This document shows, in pieces, positions 25,182-33,731 of a stretch of 64,000 nt of DNA. Position 1 is the stretch's first letter; each line of letters starts with the position of its first letter. The position numbers and the translations under genes are program-made. This DNA is from Dehalococcoidia bacterium (GTDB taxonomy: Bacteria; Chloroflexota; Dehalococcoidia; Tepidiformales; Tepidiformaceae): positions 62,001 through 126,000 of the forward strand of contig JADLBC010000023.1 in assembly GCA_020847985.1 (NCBI GenBank), read 5' to 3'. The notes beneath the pieces are model-generated. The model was not told the origin of the DNA. It did no database searches and saw nothing but the letters and a program-made list of their open reading frames with translations.

Positions 25182-26077
25182 CGGCCCAAACGCAGGAGTC
25201 CAGCTTCTTCCAGCCCGGGTCCCGGTTCTGGAAGGTGGGAGCCGGGAGCGTCGCCCGGCGCCTCGTCTCCGACCCGGTTACCGCGGTGGCCATCGGCGTG
25301 CTGGTCGCACTTGTGGCCATTGCGATTGCCGCGCCTGTCCTCGCGCCGAAAAACCCATCGGCGATCGACCCGTTCAACACCCTCGCCCACCCTTCGTCCG
25401 CCCACCTCCTCGGCTCGGACGAAAACGGCCGGGATTCGCTCAGCCGGCTCATCTACGGTTCGCGCGTCTCGCTCGTCGTCGGGCTCATTTCCGTGTCCAT
25501 CGCCGTCCTCGTGGGCGTGCCGCTGGGGTTGGCCGCCGGGTACGCCGGGGGCCATGTCGATAGCTTCATCATGCGCTGCATGGACGCCGTCATGGCGTTC
25601 CCCGCGATCATGCTCGCGCTCGGGATCGTTGCCGTGCTCGGTTCGGGGCTCTACCAGCTCATGGTGGCGATCGGGCTCACCAGCGTGCCGTTATACGCCC
25701 GGCTGGTCCGTTCCCAGGTCCTTTCGCTCAAACAGCAGGACTTCGTCATGGCCGCGCGCGCCGTCGGTGTGCCTGTCCCGCGGCTGCTCCTCCGGCACAT
25801 CCTTCCGAATGCGGTCGCGCCCATCGTCGTCGCCGGCTCGCTGGGCCTCGCCTTCGCCATCCTCGCCGAAGCCGGCCTGAGCTTCCTCGGCCTCGGCGTG
25901 CCGCCACCCACGCCGACCTGGGGTGGCATGCTCCAGAAGGGCCTTCCCCGCATCTACCAGGCCCGCGAACTCAGCATCGTCCCCGGTATTGCCATCTTCA
26001 TCACCGTGCTCGCCCTCAACATCGTCGGCGACGCGCTGCGCGACGCCCTCGACCCCAGGCTGCGAGGCCGGCTCTAG
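25178..26077 (+). CDS. ABC transporter permease, DppC-like (cassette 1)
   Basis: 299 residues with the usual DppC layout: a soluble N-terminus, one helix, an outer segment containing HLLGSDENGRDSLSRLIYGS, then five helices with the EAA loop (VMAARAVGVPVPRLLLRHIL). GTG start overlaps the DppB-like stop. The next gene starts immediately after its stop, so transport and CoA-transferase genes are one operon. The required ATPase subunits (DppD/F type) are not in the window. Confidence 0.92.
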   Translation: MTAQTQESSFFQPGSRFWKVGAGSVARRLVSDPVTAVAIGVLVALVAIAIAAPVLAPKNPSAIDPFNTLAHPSSAHLLGSDENGRDSLSRLIYGSRVSLVVGLISVSIAVLVGVPLGLAAGYAGGHVDSFIMRCMDAVMAFPAIMLALGIVAVLGSGLYQLMVAIGLTSVPLYARLVRSQVLSLKQQDFVMAARAVGVPVPRLLLRHILPNAVAPIVVAGSLGLAFAILAEAGLSFLGLGVPPPTPTWGGMLQKGLPRIYQARELSIVPGIAIFITVLALNIVGDALRDALDPRLRGRL

Positions 26078-27241
26078 ATGAAGTCCTACAGCGATCTCCT
26101 CGTCGTCGAATTCGCCGGTGCGGCCTCCGGCGCCTACGCCGCCAGGCTGTTCGCGGGCTTTGGCGCCCACGTTGTGAAGGTGGAACCCCCCGAGGGCGAT
26201 GCCACCCGCTGGACTGGCCCCGCCGCCGGCGGCTCCACCGCCGAGTTCGAATACCTCAACACCGGTAAGTCGAGCCTCGCCGTCGATACCGCCTCCGCCA
26301 CCGGCCGCGACCTCGCCGCCCGCCTCTGCGCGAAAGCCGACGTCATCATCGAAAGCTTCTCGCCCGGGCCGCCGGCGCCTCTGCCCGATTCCGTCACCGC
26401 CGGCCCCAACGTCGTTCGCCTGCGCATTTCGCCGTTCGGACTGGATGGTCCCTACAGCAACTACCGCTCCACGCCGTTCACGGACTTCGCGGTGGCCGGG
26501 CACATGTTCCTCACCGGTGAGCCGGACCGCACGCCACTCCAGGGGGCACCCGGCCAGAGTCTCTACGCCGCCGGGACCCACGCCTACATCGGGGCCCTTA
26601 CCGCCCTCATCGCGCGCGAACACACCGGCCGCGGCCAGGATGTCGATATCTCGCACTTCGAAGTCATGGCCAGCCTCCACCAGTGGACGACGACCCGATA
26701 CACCCACGGAGGCGTCATCCAAACGCGCGCCGGGAATCGTTACGGCTCGCTTCACCCCAGCACGCTCTACGAATGCAGCGACGGCTGGGTGGCCTTCGCC
26801 GCCGTCGGGAACGAACCGCTGAGCCGCTTCCTCGCGCTTGTGGGCATGGAGAGCATCCTCGAGGATGAGCGGTTCGATTCGGGCGGCAAACGCTTCGCCA
26901 ACGCCGACGCCTTCGATGCCATCCTCGGCCCGTGGATGCTCCAGCGCACCGTCGCGGAAGTGGTCGCGCTCGCGCAGGCCGTTCGTGCGCCGGTCGCACC
27001 CGTGAACGACCTGCGCGCTCTCTTGGCCGATGCCCACCTTGCTGCCCGCGGATTCTGGGAACGCCCCGAAGGCACGGCCGACCCCACGCTCTTCCCCGGT
27101 CCCCCGTTCCGGATGTCCACGCATGGCTGGCGGCTGACCCCCGCGCCCGCGATCGGCGACGGCGGACGCGACTGGCTCGGGCTCGACCCCGTCGACGCGA
27201 ACCTCCTCCACGACGCCGGCCTCCTGAGGTACGACGCATGA
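26078..27241 (+). CDS. Class III CoA-transferase family protein lacking the catalytic Asp (cassette 1)
   Basis: 387 residues of the CaiB/BaiF family: FAGFGAHVVKVEPPEG with the CoA-site region, EYLNTGKSSLAVD, and TGRGQDVDISHFEVM. Active members carry an Asp that forms the acyl anhydride, in a D-x6-G-x6-AL context. Here the aligned stretch is GQSLYAAGTHAYIGALTAL (about residues 158-176), with Leu in place of Asp. It is probably a non-catalytic partner of the next gene, which has the Asp and overlaps it by ATGA. Heteromeric type III transferases such as BbsEF are a known parallel. Activity alone is unlikely. Confidence 0.85.
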   Translation: MKSYSDLLVVEFAGAASGAYAARLFAGFGAHVVKVEPPEGDATRWTGPAAGGSTAEFEYLNTGKSSLAVDTASATGRDLAARLCAKADVIIESFSPGPPAPLPDSVTAGPNVVRLRISPFGLDGPYSNYRSTPFTDFAVAGHMFLTGEPDRTPLQGAPGQSLYAAGTHAYIGALTALIAREHTGRGQDVDISHFEVMASLHQWTTTRYTHGGVIQTRAGNRYGSLHPSTLYECSDGWVAFAAVGNEPLSRFLALVGMESILEDERFDSGGKRFANADAFDAILGPWMLQRTVAEVVALAQAVRAPVAPVNDLRALLADAHLAARGFWERPEGTADPTLFPGPPFRMSTHGWRLTPAPAIGDGGRDWLGLDPVDANLLHDAGLLRYDA

Positions 27242-28503
27242 ACCGCGATGACCGCCTTCCCCTTGCCGGCATCACGATCCTCGACCTGACGCGCGTCTGG
27301 GCCGGCCCCCTCGCCACGCGCATGCTCGGCGACCTCGGCGCCGACGTGATCAAGATCGAAGCGACCTGGTCCCGCGGCCCCCGCACCGTCCCCGAAGTCG
27401 ACGTGCGCGTCTCCGGCCGTTACCCGGGGAACGAGGCCGGCGAGCGTCCCTGGAACCGCGAGGGGATGTTCAACAAGCTCAACCGCAGTAAACGCTCGCT
27501 CACCCTCCAACTCGACCTGCCCGAGGGCAAGGCCATCCTTGAACGCCTGGTGCCCCTCGCCGACGTGGTCATCGAAAACTACACCCCCCGGGTGATGCCC
27601 CAGCTCGGGTTCGGTTACGAACGGCTGCGCGAGCTGAACCCCGGCATCGTCTACGTCTCCATGCCCGGCTACGGATGGAACGGCCCCTCCCGGGACTTCG
27701 CCGCGCTGGGCACGACCCTCGAACCCGAGGCCGGCCTCTCCAGCCTCATGGGCTACGAAGACACCGGGCCCTACAAGTCCGGCGTCGCCTGGGCCGATCC
27801 GGTTGCCGCCATGCACGGTGCCGCCGCCGTCCTCATGGGCATCATCGATCGCGAGGCCGACCCCGAACGCCGCGGGCAGGCCATCGAGCTCGCGCAGCTG
27901 GAGGGGATGATCTGCTTCATCGGCAGCGAGATCCTCGCCAGCCAGCAGCCGAACCAGCCGCCGCCCCCGCGCGGCAACCGCCATGCCCACTTCGCGCCCC
28001 AGGGGTGCTACCCCTGCGCCGGCGACGAACGCTGGATCGCGATTACCGTCACCGGCGACGCCGAGTGGCAGGCGCTGGCCAACGCCGCCGGCCTCGACCC
28101 CGCACTCGCCGCGCTCACGCTCACCGAGCGCGTCCGCCGCCACGCCGAACTCGACCAACACATCGCCGTCTGGACCCGCACGCACGAACGCGACGCGCTC
28201 GAAGCCAGCCTCCAGCGCCTCGGCATCGCCGCCTGTGCCGCGAACGATGCGAAGGACCTCGTGGAGCACCCGCAGCTGGCAGCCCGCGCCTTCTTCGCCG
28301 AGATCGACCACCCGGATGCCGGCAAGCACCCCTTCCCGGGCCTCCCCATCCGCCTGAGCGAGACCCCGGCGCGCTACCGGCGGCCGGCGCCGGGACTCGG
28401 TCAACATAACCGCGAAATCCTCGGGGGACTCCTCGGCCTGGATGAGTCCGCCATCGCCGCGCTCGAGGCCAGGGGCGTCATTGCGGAGGAGCCACCAGCC
28501 TAG
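27238..28503 (+). CDS. Class III CoA-transferase, catalytic partner (cassette 1)
   Basis: 421 residues, CaiB/BaiF family. Conserved parts: LDLTRVWAGPLATRMLGDLG, VIKIEATWSRG, KRSLTLQLDLPEGK and GYERLRELNPGIVYVS. The catalytic Asp is present in VAWADPVAAMHGAAAVL (about residue 187). It moves CoA between carboxylic acids via an aspartyl anhydride and probably activates the acid imported by the upstream transporter. ATG start overlaps the previous stop. The Asp-less gene upstream is its likely heteromeric partner. Substrate unknown. Confidence 0.88.
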   Translation: MNRDDRLPLAGITILDLTRVWAGPLATRMLGDLGADVIKIEATWSRGPRTVPEVDVRVSGRYPGNEAGERPWNREGMFNKLNRSKRSLTLQLDLPEGKAILERLVPLADVVIENYTPRVMPQLGFGYERLRELNPGIVYVSMPGYGWNGPSRDFAALGTTLEPEAGLSSLMGYEDTGPYKSGVAWADPVAAMHGAAAVLMGIIDREADPERRGQAIELAQLEGMICFIGSEILASQQPNQPPPPRGNRHAHFAPQGCYPCAGDERWIAITVTGDAEWQALANAAGLDPALAALTLTERVRRHAELDQHIAVWTRTHERDALEASLQRLGIAACAANDAKDLVEHPQLAARAFFAEIDHPDAGKHPFPGLPIRLSETPARYRRPAPGLGQHNREILGGLLGLDESAIAALEARGVIAEEPPA

Positions 28504-29313
28504 ATGACTCAACCAAAGCGCATCCACGTCGTCTCGAAAGTCGCCACCATCCTGCGATTGTTCCCGGGGGTGGAGTCCCTCTCGCTCGCCGAGATCGCCC
28601 GCGGCCTTAGTGCGAACCGCTCCAGCGTCTACCACGTCGTGCAAACGCTCGTCGACGAAGGGCTGCTCCAACAGGATCCCGGCACCCGCCGCTACCGCCT
28701 CGGCGAAACCCTGCTCTGGCTTGTTCCGCCCCATGCCCGGTCCACCGCCCTGTTAGCCGCGGCCGAGGACGCCATGTACCAGTGCTCCCAGGCGACGGGG
28801 TTCGATGTCTGGCTCGCACTCCTCGAACTGGACCGCGTGTACTACATCGCCCGCGTGGATGGGGTTCACCCCCTCAAGGTCCACATGCCGCTCCTCCAGC
28901 TCCAGCCTGCCCACGCCGTCGCGAGTGGGCGCGCCCTGCTCGCCGGCCTCAGCGACGAACGCGCCCGCGCCACCCTGCAGTTCCACACCGTCCGCAAGAT
29001 GACCCACGAAACCGTCGTGGACATCGATACCATCGTCGCCCGCATCGCCCAGGCGCGCTCGTGCGGCTGGGCCGAGACCGAAGGCGAACACATCGAAGGC
29101 GCCGCCGATATCGCCGTGCCCGTGCGCGGCCTCAACCAGTCCGTCGTGGCCGCCATCTCCATCGGCGCACCGTCGCACGTCTTCGGCCCCGACCGCAGGC
29201 GCGAAGTGCTCCCCATGCTCCTCGCCGCCGCCGACCTCACACGCCGCCGCTTGCTCCACGGAGCCATCGATGGAGGAGAAGGAGAATGCAGCCCCCCTCA
29301 GGGCGCCGAATAG
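28504..29313 (+). CDS. IclR family transcriptional regulator
   Basis: 269 residues. N-terminal winged helix (SKVATILRLFPGVESLSLAE, LSANRSSVYHVVQTLVDEGL) and the C-terminal effector domain with YIARVDGVHPLKVHMP, HAVASGRALLAGL and GADI-type region AADIAVPVRGLNQSVVAAIS. IclR proteins usually sense small aromatic or aliphatic acids, which fits the acid-import and CoA-transfer genes upstream. The ATG follows the CoA-transferase stop directly, so it is the last gene of cassette 1 and likely controls it. Its 3' end overlaps the convergent TetR gene by 16 nt. Confidence 0.9.
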   Translation: MTQPKRIHVVSKVATILRLFPGVESLSLAEIARGLSANRSSVYHVVQTLVDEGLLQQDPGTRRYRLGETLLWLVPPHARSTALLAAAEDAMYQCSQATGFDVWLALLELDRVYYIARVDGVHPLKVHMPLLQLQPAHAVASGRALLAGLSDERARATLQFHTVRKMTHETVVDIDTIVARIAQARSCGWAETEGEHIEGAADIAVPVRGLNQSVVAAISIGAPSHVFGPDRRREVLPMLLAAADLTRRRLLHGAIDGGEGECSPPQGAE

Positions 29314-29993
29314 TCCTGGCCGCGCGCGAACACCCCGCCGAGCACCATGCCCGGGACCTCGCGGATGAAGGTCTCCGGAGGAATCGGCCCGCCCGGGCGC
29401 ACCCAGCGGAAGATCGATTGGCTCGCGTTGATGATCGTGTTCGTGACGAGGTGGATGTCCCGCGCCGCCAGGCATCCCTCCTCCACGCCGCGCTTCACCA
29501 CGGCGGTCAACTCCAGCCGGTACTGGCGCGAGAGGTTCCGCAGCACCCGCTTCGACTGCCGCGACAGCGAACTCGGGGCCCCGCAGCGCAAGGACGCCGC
29601 GTGAATTGGCTCGAACCCAATCCGGACGAGGTCCGTCACCGCTTCCCAGAGCTGGTCGCGCACCGACTCGTGCGTCGCCACAATCTCGCGAAGGTTCTCA
29701 TAGGCAATCTGGATCGCCGTGGAACTCATCGCCACGAACAGGTCCTCCTTGCTCCGGAACTGGTAGTAGATGACCGCCTTCGAGCACGAAAGCCGCGCTG
29801 CGACGTCGTCGAGCGTCGCCACCTCGTAGTCCGTCGTCGCCAGGATCTCCGCGAACGCTACGATGATCTGCTCCCGCCGCGAACGCATCTTGTCGGGGTG
29901 CAGCGTCCGGTGGCCGCGCAACCCGCGCGGGCTATCGTCCAGATCGTCATCGTCTTCGTCGCCGCCGTCGTGGGTGAACTGTTCCTCGACCAA
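29298..29993 (-). CDS. TetR family transcriptional regulator
   Basis: Core TetR domain from MRSRREQIIVAFAEILATTD (ATG 29888) with helix-turn-helix ATLDDVAARLSCSKAVIYYQ and FRSKEDLF, then a typical all-helical effector domain; 196 residues from that ATG. TTG 29993 has GGAGGGG at 4 nt and would add a 35-residue acidic segment (GGDEDDDDLDD). I give the longer form but the ATG is a strong alternative. It is divergent from cassette 2 (SBP at 30152) and is its likely regulator. Confidence 0.85.
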   Translation of the reverse strand: MVEEQFTHDGGDEDDDDLDDSPRGLRGHRTLHPDKMRSRREQIIVAFAEILATTDYEVATLDDVAARLSCSKAVIYYQFRSKEDLFVAMSSTAIQIAYENLREIVATHESVRDQLWEAVTDLVRIGFEPIHAASLRCGAPSSLSRQSKRVLRNLSRQYRLELTAVVKRGVEEGCLAARDIHLVTNTIINASQSIFRWVRPGGPIPPETFIREVPGMVLGGVFARGQDYSAP

Positions 29994-30068
29994 AGCCCCT
30001 CCGTTGCCTCCGCCCGCCCGGTGCCCCCGGGCGCAGCCGGCCCCATTTCCAGTGTCGAAGATGAGCCG

Positions 30069-30106
30069 TTGACAGGCTAATGGGACATCCGTAAGGTTCG
30101 CAACCG
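30069..30106 (+). promoter_or_regulatory. Candidate promoter and GGTT-CGC-AACC dyad before cassette 2
   Basis: TTGACA at 30069-30074, 17-bp spacer, TAAGGT at 30092-30097, then the inverted repeat GGTTCGCAACC at 30095-30105 covering the expected start region. It suits repression by the divergent TetR protein. The -10 match is poor. Confidence 0.4.
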
Positions 30107-30151
30107 GCGGGACTATACCCGCTCGCATAATCCAGCCAGTAGGGGGGTCGG

Positions 30152-31789
30152 ATGGCCATCGGGAGCTTCCAGGACAACCGGTTCGATAGGCGTCGATTGC
30201 TCAAGACCGCGGGAGCCGGGCTCGCCGGTGCCGCCGCTCTCGGCCTCGTTGGCTGCGGCGACGACGACGACGAGACCAGTAGCAACGGTGACGGCTCCAC
30301 CCCGGCCAGCGCCGCCACCGCTGCCAGCGCCACGGCGCAACCGAAGCGGGGCGGCACCTGGAACCGTGGCGCCGGTGGCAACATCTCGCTCGCCTCCCTC
30401 CCCTTCCAGGAAGCCGGCACCCTCGCCGGAGGCGGCAACGCGGCCGCGGCCGGTCTCGGCCTCGTCTGGGGTCAGCTCGTCCGCATGTCCGAGACCAAGC
30501 TCCAATGGGAACCAGACCACGCCAAGGAGTGGCAGGTCGCCGCCGACGGCAAGTCCATGAAGTTCGCCATTCGCGACGACATCTACTTCCACTCGGGGCG
30601 CAAGTTCACCACCAAAGACATCGCCTTCGGCCTCGATCAGCTCAAGAACGACAAGTGGAAGTCCGCCGCGACCGCCGGCCTGAACCCCGTCGCCGAATAC
30701 AGGATCATCGACGACTACACGATGGAGTGGACCTTCAAACAGGCGAATTCGACCATCTTCGAATTCATGTCGCTCTTCCGCATGGTCGACATGGATACGT
30801 TCGACCAGGCCGCGCAGGGCAAGCTCATCGGCACCGGCGCCTTCAAGTGGGTCAGCTTCGATCCCGTCCGCGGCGCCACGCTCGAGGCCTACGACAAGTA
30901 CCACCTCGGCCGGCCGTACCTCGACAAGATCCAGTACACCATCTTCGCCGACGCCGCCGCCCTCGCGATCGCGCTCGAAACGGGCGTCATCGACGATTCG
31001 GCCCTCTCTGCCGACGAAGCCGTGCGCTTCTACGACAACAAGAAGTTCAACGCCGTCAAACTGCGCGCCGTCGGCACCACGCCCATCACCTTCCGGACCG
31101 ACCTCGAACCGCTGCAGGACAAGCGCGTGCGCCAGGCCATCGGCTTCCTCCTCGACCGCAAGCGCTACCAGGAAGAGAACTTCGTCGGCAAGTTCGACGA
31201 ACTCGGCCGGCTCCCGTTCCCGTCCTACTCCCCCGCCTACGACGCCGAACTCGACAAGCCCATTTACGACCGCGCCCGCGCGAAGGACCTCCTCAAGCAG
31301 GCCGGCTTCGCGAATGGGCTGCCGACGCCGATCAAGATCAACACCCTCCCGATCCGGGCCTACTCGCCCGCCATCGCCCAGCTGCTCCAGCAGGAAGGCC
31401 GCGAAGTCGGCCTGAAGTTCGAATTCGTCCCCCTCGAATATGCGGCCATGCTCGACCGCTTCTACCAGGGCAAGCTCGACAACCTCTGGATTGGCTTTGG
31501 CGATTCGGGGTCACAGCTTTCACCGATGGCGCAGGTCCGCATCTCCGCCACGATCGGGAACGACATCATCCACCACGACACGGATCCCGAGTGGGTGGCC
31601 GCCCGGAACGCCCTCAGCAACGGCGCGGCGACCCCCGCCGACTTCAAGCGCTTCAACCAGGCGTACCTCGACCAGGCGTTCCAGCTGCCGCTCTCGCGCG
31701 GTGTGGGCGTCAACTTCGAAGGCCCCCGCGTGAAGATCGTCCGCGACTTCCTGGGCGCCCCCGTCTACCACAAGGTGTCGGTGGCATAG
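30152..31789 (+). CDS. ABC transporter family 5 substrate-binding lipoprotein (cassette 2)
   Basis: 545 residues. Twin-arginine-like DRRRLLKTAGAG, hydrophobic core and lipobox LGLVGC, then a low-complexity Ala/Thr/Ser linker and the SBP_bac_5 fold (KFAIRDDIYFHSGRKFTTKD, LIGTGAFKWVSFDPVRG). The family binds peptides, sugars or organic acids; specificity not predictable. The ATG has AGGGGGG upstream. Compared with the cassette 1 protein it is clearly diverged, so the two transporters probably take different ligands. Confidence 0.9.
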   Translation: MAIGSFQDNRFDRRRLLKTAGAGLAGAAALGLVGCGDDDDETSSNGDGSTPASAATAASATAQPKRGGTWNRGAGGNISLASLPFQEAGTLAGGGNAAAAGLGLVWGQLVRMSETKLQWEPDHAKEWQVAADGKSMKFAIRDDIYFHSGRKFTTKDIAFGLDQLKNDKWKSAATAGLNPVAEYRIIDDYTMEWTFKQANSTIFEFMSLFRMVDMDTFDQAAQGKLIGTGAFKWVSFDPVRGATLEAYDKYHLGRPYLDKIQYTIFADAAALAIALETGVIDDSALSADEAVRFYDNKKFNAVKLRAVGTTPITFRTDLEPLQDKRVRQAIGFLLDRKRYQEENFVGKFDELGRLPFPSYSPAYDAELDKPIYDRARAKDLLKQAGFANGLPTPIKINTLPIRAYSPAIAQLLQQEGREVGLKFEFVPLEYAAMLDRFYQGKLDNLWIGFGDSGSQLSPMAQVRISATIGNDIIHHDTDPEWVAARNALSNGAATPADFKRFNQAYLDQAFQLPLSRGVGVNFEGPRVKIVRDFLGAPVYHKVSVA

Positions 31790-31799
31790 GCGAACGGAC

Positions 31800-31822
31800 G
31801 GCGCCCGTGCGAAACGGGCGCC
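31800..31822 (+). promoter_or_regulatory. Intercistronic stem-loop after SBP gene
   Basis: GGCGCCCGT (31800-31808) and ACGGGCGCC (31814-31822), perfect 9-bp stem, 5-nt loop, no T-tract. Such hairpins after a binding-protein gene commonly protect the upstream message and allow more binding protein than permease. Role inferred. Confidence 0.55.
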
Positions 31823-31860
31823 GCGCCACGCTGAGCGCGGGAAGGCGGAGTGTCGAATCG

Positions 31861-32820
31861 ATGCTGAGTTACGTTCTCAGGCGGCTTGTCCGCCAGTTCG
31901 CCCCGGTGATTGTGATCGCCTCGGTGCTCATCTTCGTGCTCGCCGAACTCCTCCCTGGCGACCCGGCGGCCATCGCCCTCGGCGAAACCGCCACCCCCGA
32001 GTCCGTCGCGGCGATGCGCCACGAAATGGGCCTCGATAGGCCCCTCCCCGAGCGCTACGTCCGCTGGCTCGGCTCTGCCATCGAAGGCGACCTCGGCCGC
32101 TCCACGACTGGCAAGTCCGTCACCGAACTGATCACCGCCTCCGCGCCGCCGACGCTGGAGTTGGCGCTTATCGCCTTCACGCTCGGCAACCTCCTCGGCA
32201 TCACCCTCGGTGTGCTCGCCGGGATTCACCGCGGCGGCCCCATCGATATGGCCATCGGCGTGTTCACGAGCCTCGTCATTGCCGTCCCATCGTTCGTCTC
32301 CGGCCTCGTCATCCTGCTCGTGTTCACGGTGTGGGTTTCCTGGCTGCCGTCGGCAGGGCGAGCCTCGCTGCTCTCATCCCCCCTCGAGGGAGCGAAGTAC
32401 CTCGTCCTGCCAACGGTGGCGCTCAGTTCCACCGTCGCCGCCGTCGTCTCGCGCTTCACCCGCCAGTCCATCGTCGATGTGCTGACGAACGACTTCATTC
32501 GCACCGCGCGCGCGAAAGGGCTCTCGGGAAGGGCCGTCATCATCCGCCACGCGCTCAAGCCCAGCATGTTGCCCGTCGTCACCATCATCGGCGTGCAACT
32601 CGGCGGCCTCATCGGCGGCTCCATCGTCATCGAACAGGTCTTCACCCGCCCGGGCATGGGGCGGCTGCTGATCGGCGCCGTCAACAGCAAGGATTACCCG
32701 ACCATCCAGGCCATCACCCTCCTCCTCGTCTCCACGTACATCGTGTTCAACCTGCTCACCGACCTCCTCTACGCCTGGCTCGATCCCCGGCTGCGCCCCG
32801 CCCTCGGGAGCCCGGGCTGA
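31861..32820 (+). CDS. ABC transporter permease, DppB-like (cassette 2)
   Basis: 319 residues, six helices. YVLRRLVRQFAPVIVIASVL and LLPGDPAAIALG form the family start; the EAA loop is IRTARAKGLSGRAVIIRHAL. The ATG at 31861 is 71 nt after the SBP stop. An apparently longer frame upstream is only a shadow over the SBP gene. Its stop overlaps the next start (TGATG). Confidence 0.92.
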   Translation: MLSYVLRRLVRQFAPVIVIASVLIFVLAELLPGDPAAIALGETATPESVAAMRHEMGLDRPLPERYVRWLGSAIEGDLGRSTTGKSVTELITASAPPTLELALIAFTLGNLLGITLGVLAGIHRGGPIDMAIGVFTSLVIAVPSFVSGLVILLVFTVWVSWLPSAGRASLLSSPLEGAKYLVLPTVALSSTVAAVVSRFTRQSIVDVLTNDFIRTARAKGLSGRAVIIRHALKPSMLPVVTIIGVQLGGLIGGSIVIEQVFTRPGMGRLLIGAVNSKDYPTIQAITLLLVSTYIVFNLLTDLLYAWLDPRLRPALGSPG

Positions 32821-33731
32821 TGGATACGGGTCCGCTCTCGATGGAAGCCGCCCTCCAGCCCGAACGGCGCACCACACGCCTGCCGCTGGCCGCTCCGCTC
32901 CGCTTCCTCCGCCGCCTCGCAACCGACCCGCGCGGCGCCGGCGCACTGACCGTGCTGTTCATCCTCCTCGTATTCGGGTTCATCATCCCGCTCGTCGTCA
33001 CGACCTCGCCGTTCGAAAGCGTCCGCGGCGAGCGGCTTCTGCACCCCTCGTGGAAGCATCCCTTCGGCACCGACGAGCTCTCGCGCGACCTCTTCATCCG
33101 CAACGCCATCGGATTCCGCTCGACGCTGCTCAGCGGCCTCTTCGCCGTCGTCGGCGGCTGGTTGGTGGGGATCTCGCTGGGATACACCGCCGGTTACCGC
33201 GGCGGGCTCGCCGATACGCTCATCTCGCGCTCGGTCGATACCCTGCTCGCCTTCCCGGGCATCCTCCTGGCCGTCCTCCTCATCGCCTGGTTCGGCCCCG
33301 GCCTTACGAGCCTCTCCCTCGCGATCGCGATCTTCAACATCCCCTTCTCCACCCGCCTGGCCCGCGCCGCCGTGCTCCGCGAGATTGTTCGCGACTACGT
33401 GCTCGCCGCCCAGACCATCGGGTGTTCGGGCTCCCGCGTCCTCCTCCGGCACGTGTCCATCAACACGTTCGGCGTCTTCGCCGTTCAGCTCCCCATCGCG
33501 ATCGTGAACTCCATTCTCATCATCGCTGCCCTCGGCTTCCTCGGCCTCGGCGAACAGCCCCCCAATCCCACCCTTGGCGGCCTGCTGTTCGATGGGCGGC
33601 GCTTCATGCGCCTGGCGTGGTGGTATTTGCTCGCGCCCGCGTCTATCGTCGCTGTCTTCATGCTCTCCCTGAACTTCCTCAGCGATGTGCTCTCGGAGAT
33701 GCTCGACCCCGTTCGCCGAGGGAGAGGCTGA
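32820..33731 (+). CDS. ABC transporter permease, DppC-like (cassette 2)
   Basis: 303 residues. A basic soluble N-terminus, one helix, the DppC segment HPFGTDELSRDLFIRNAIGF, and five further helices with the coupling loop VLAAQTIGCSGSRVLLRHVS. Start and stop both overlap neighbours by one base pair step (TGATG), giving tight coupling. No ATPase gene follows, as in cassette 1. Confidence 0.92.
   Translation: MDTGPLSMEAALQPERRTTRLPLAAPLRFLRRLATDPRGAGALTVLFILLVFGFIIPLVVTTSPFESVRGERLLHPSWKHPFGTDELSRDLFIRNAIGFRSTLLSGLFAVVGGWLVGISLGYTAGYRGGLADTLISRSVDTLLAFPGILLAVLLIAWFGPGLTSLSLAIAIFNIPFSTRLARAAVLREIVRDYVLAAQTIGCSGSRVLLRHVSINTFGVFAVQLPIAIVNSILIIAALGFLGLGEQPPNPTLGGLLFDGRRFMRLAWWYLLAPASIVAVFMLSLNFLSDVLSEMLDPVRRGRG

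Noticed and set aside
30505-31860. Very long open frame running into the cassette 2 DppB-like gene from upstream
   Set aside because: The upstream part is an Arg/Pro/His-rich shadow over the substrate-binding protein gene; the real permease starts at ATG 31861.
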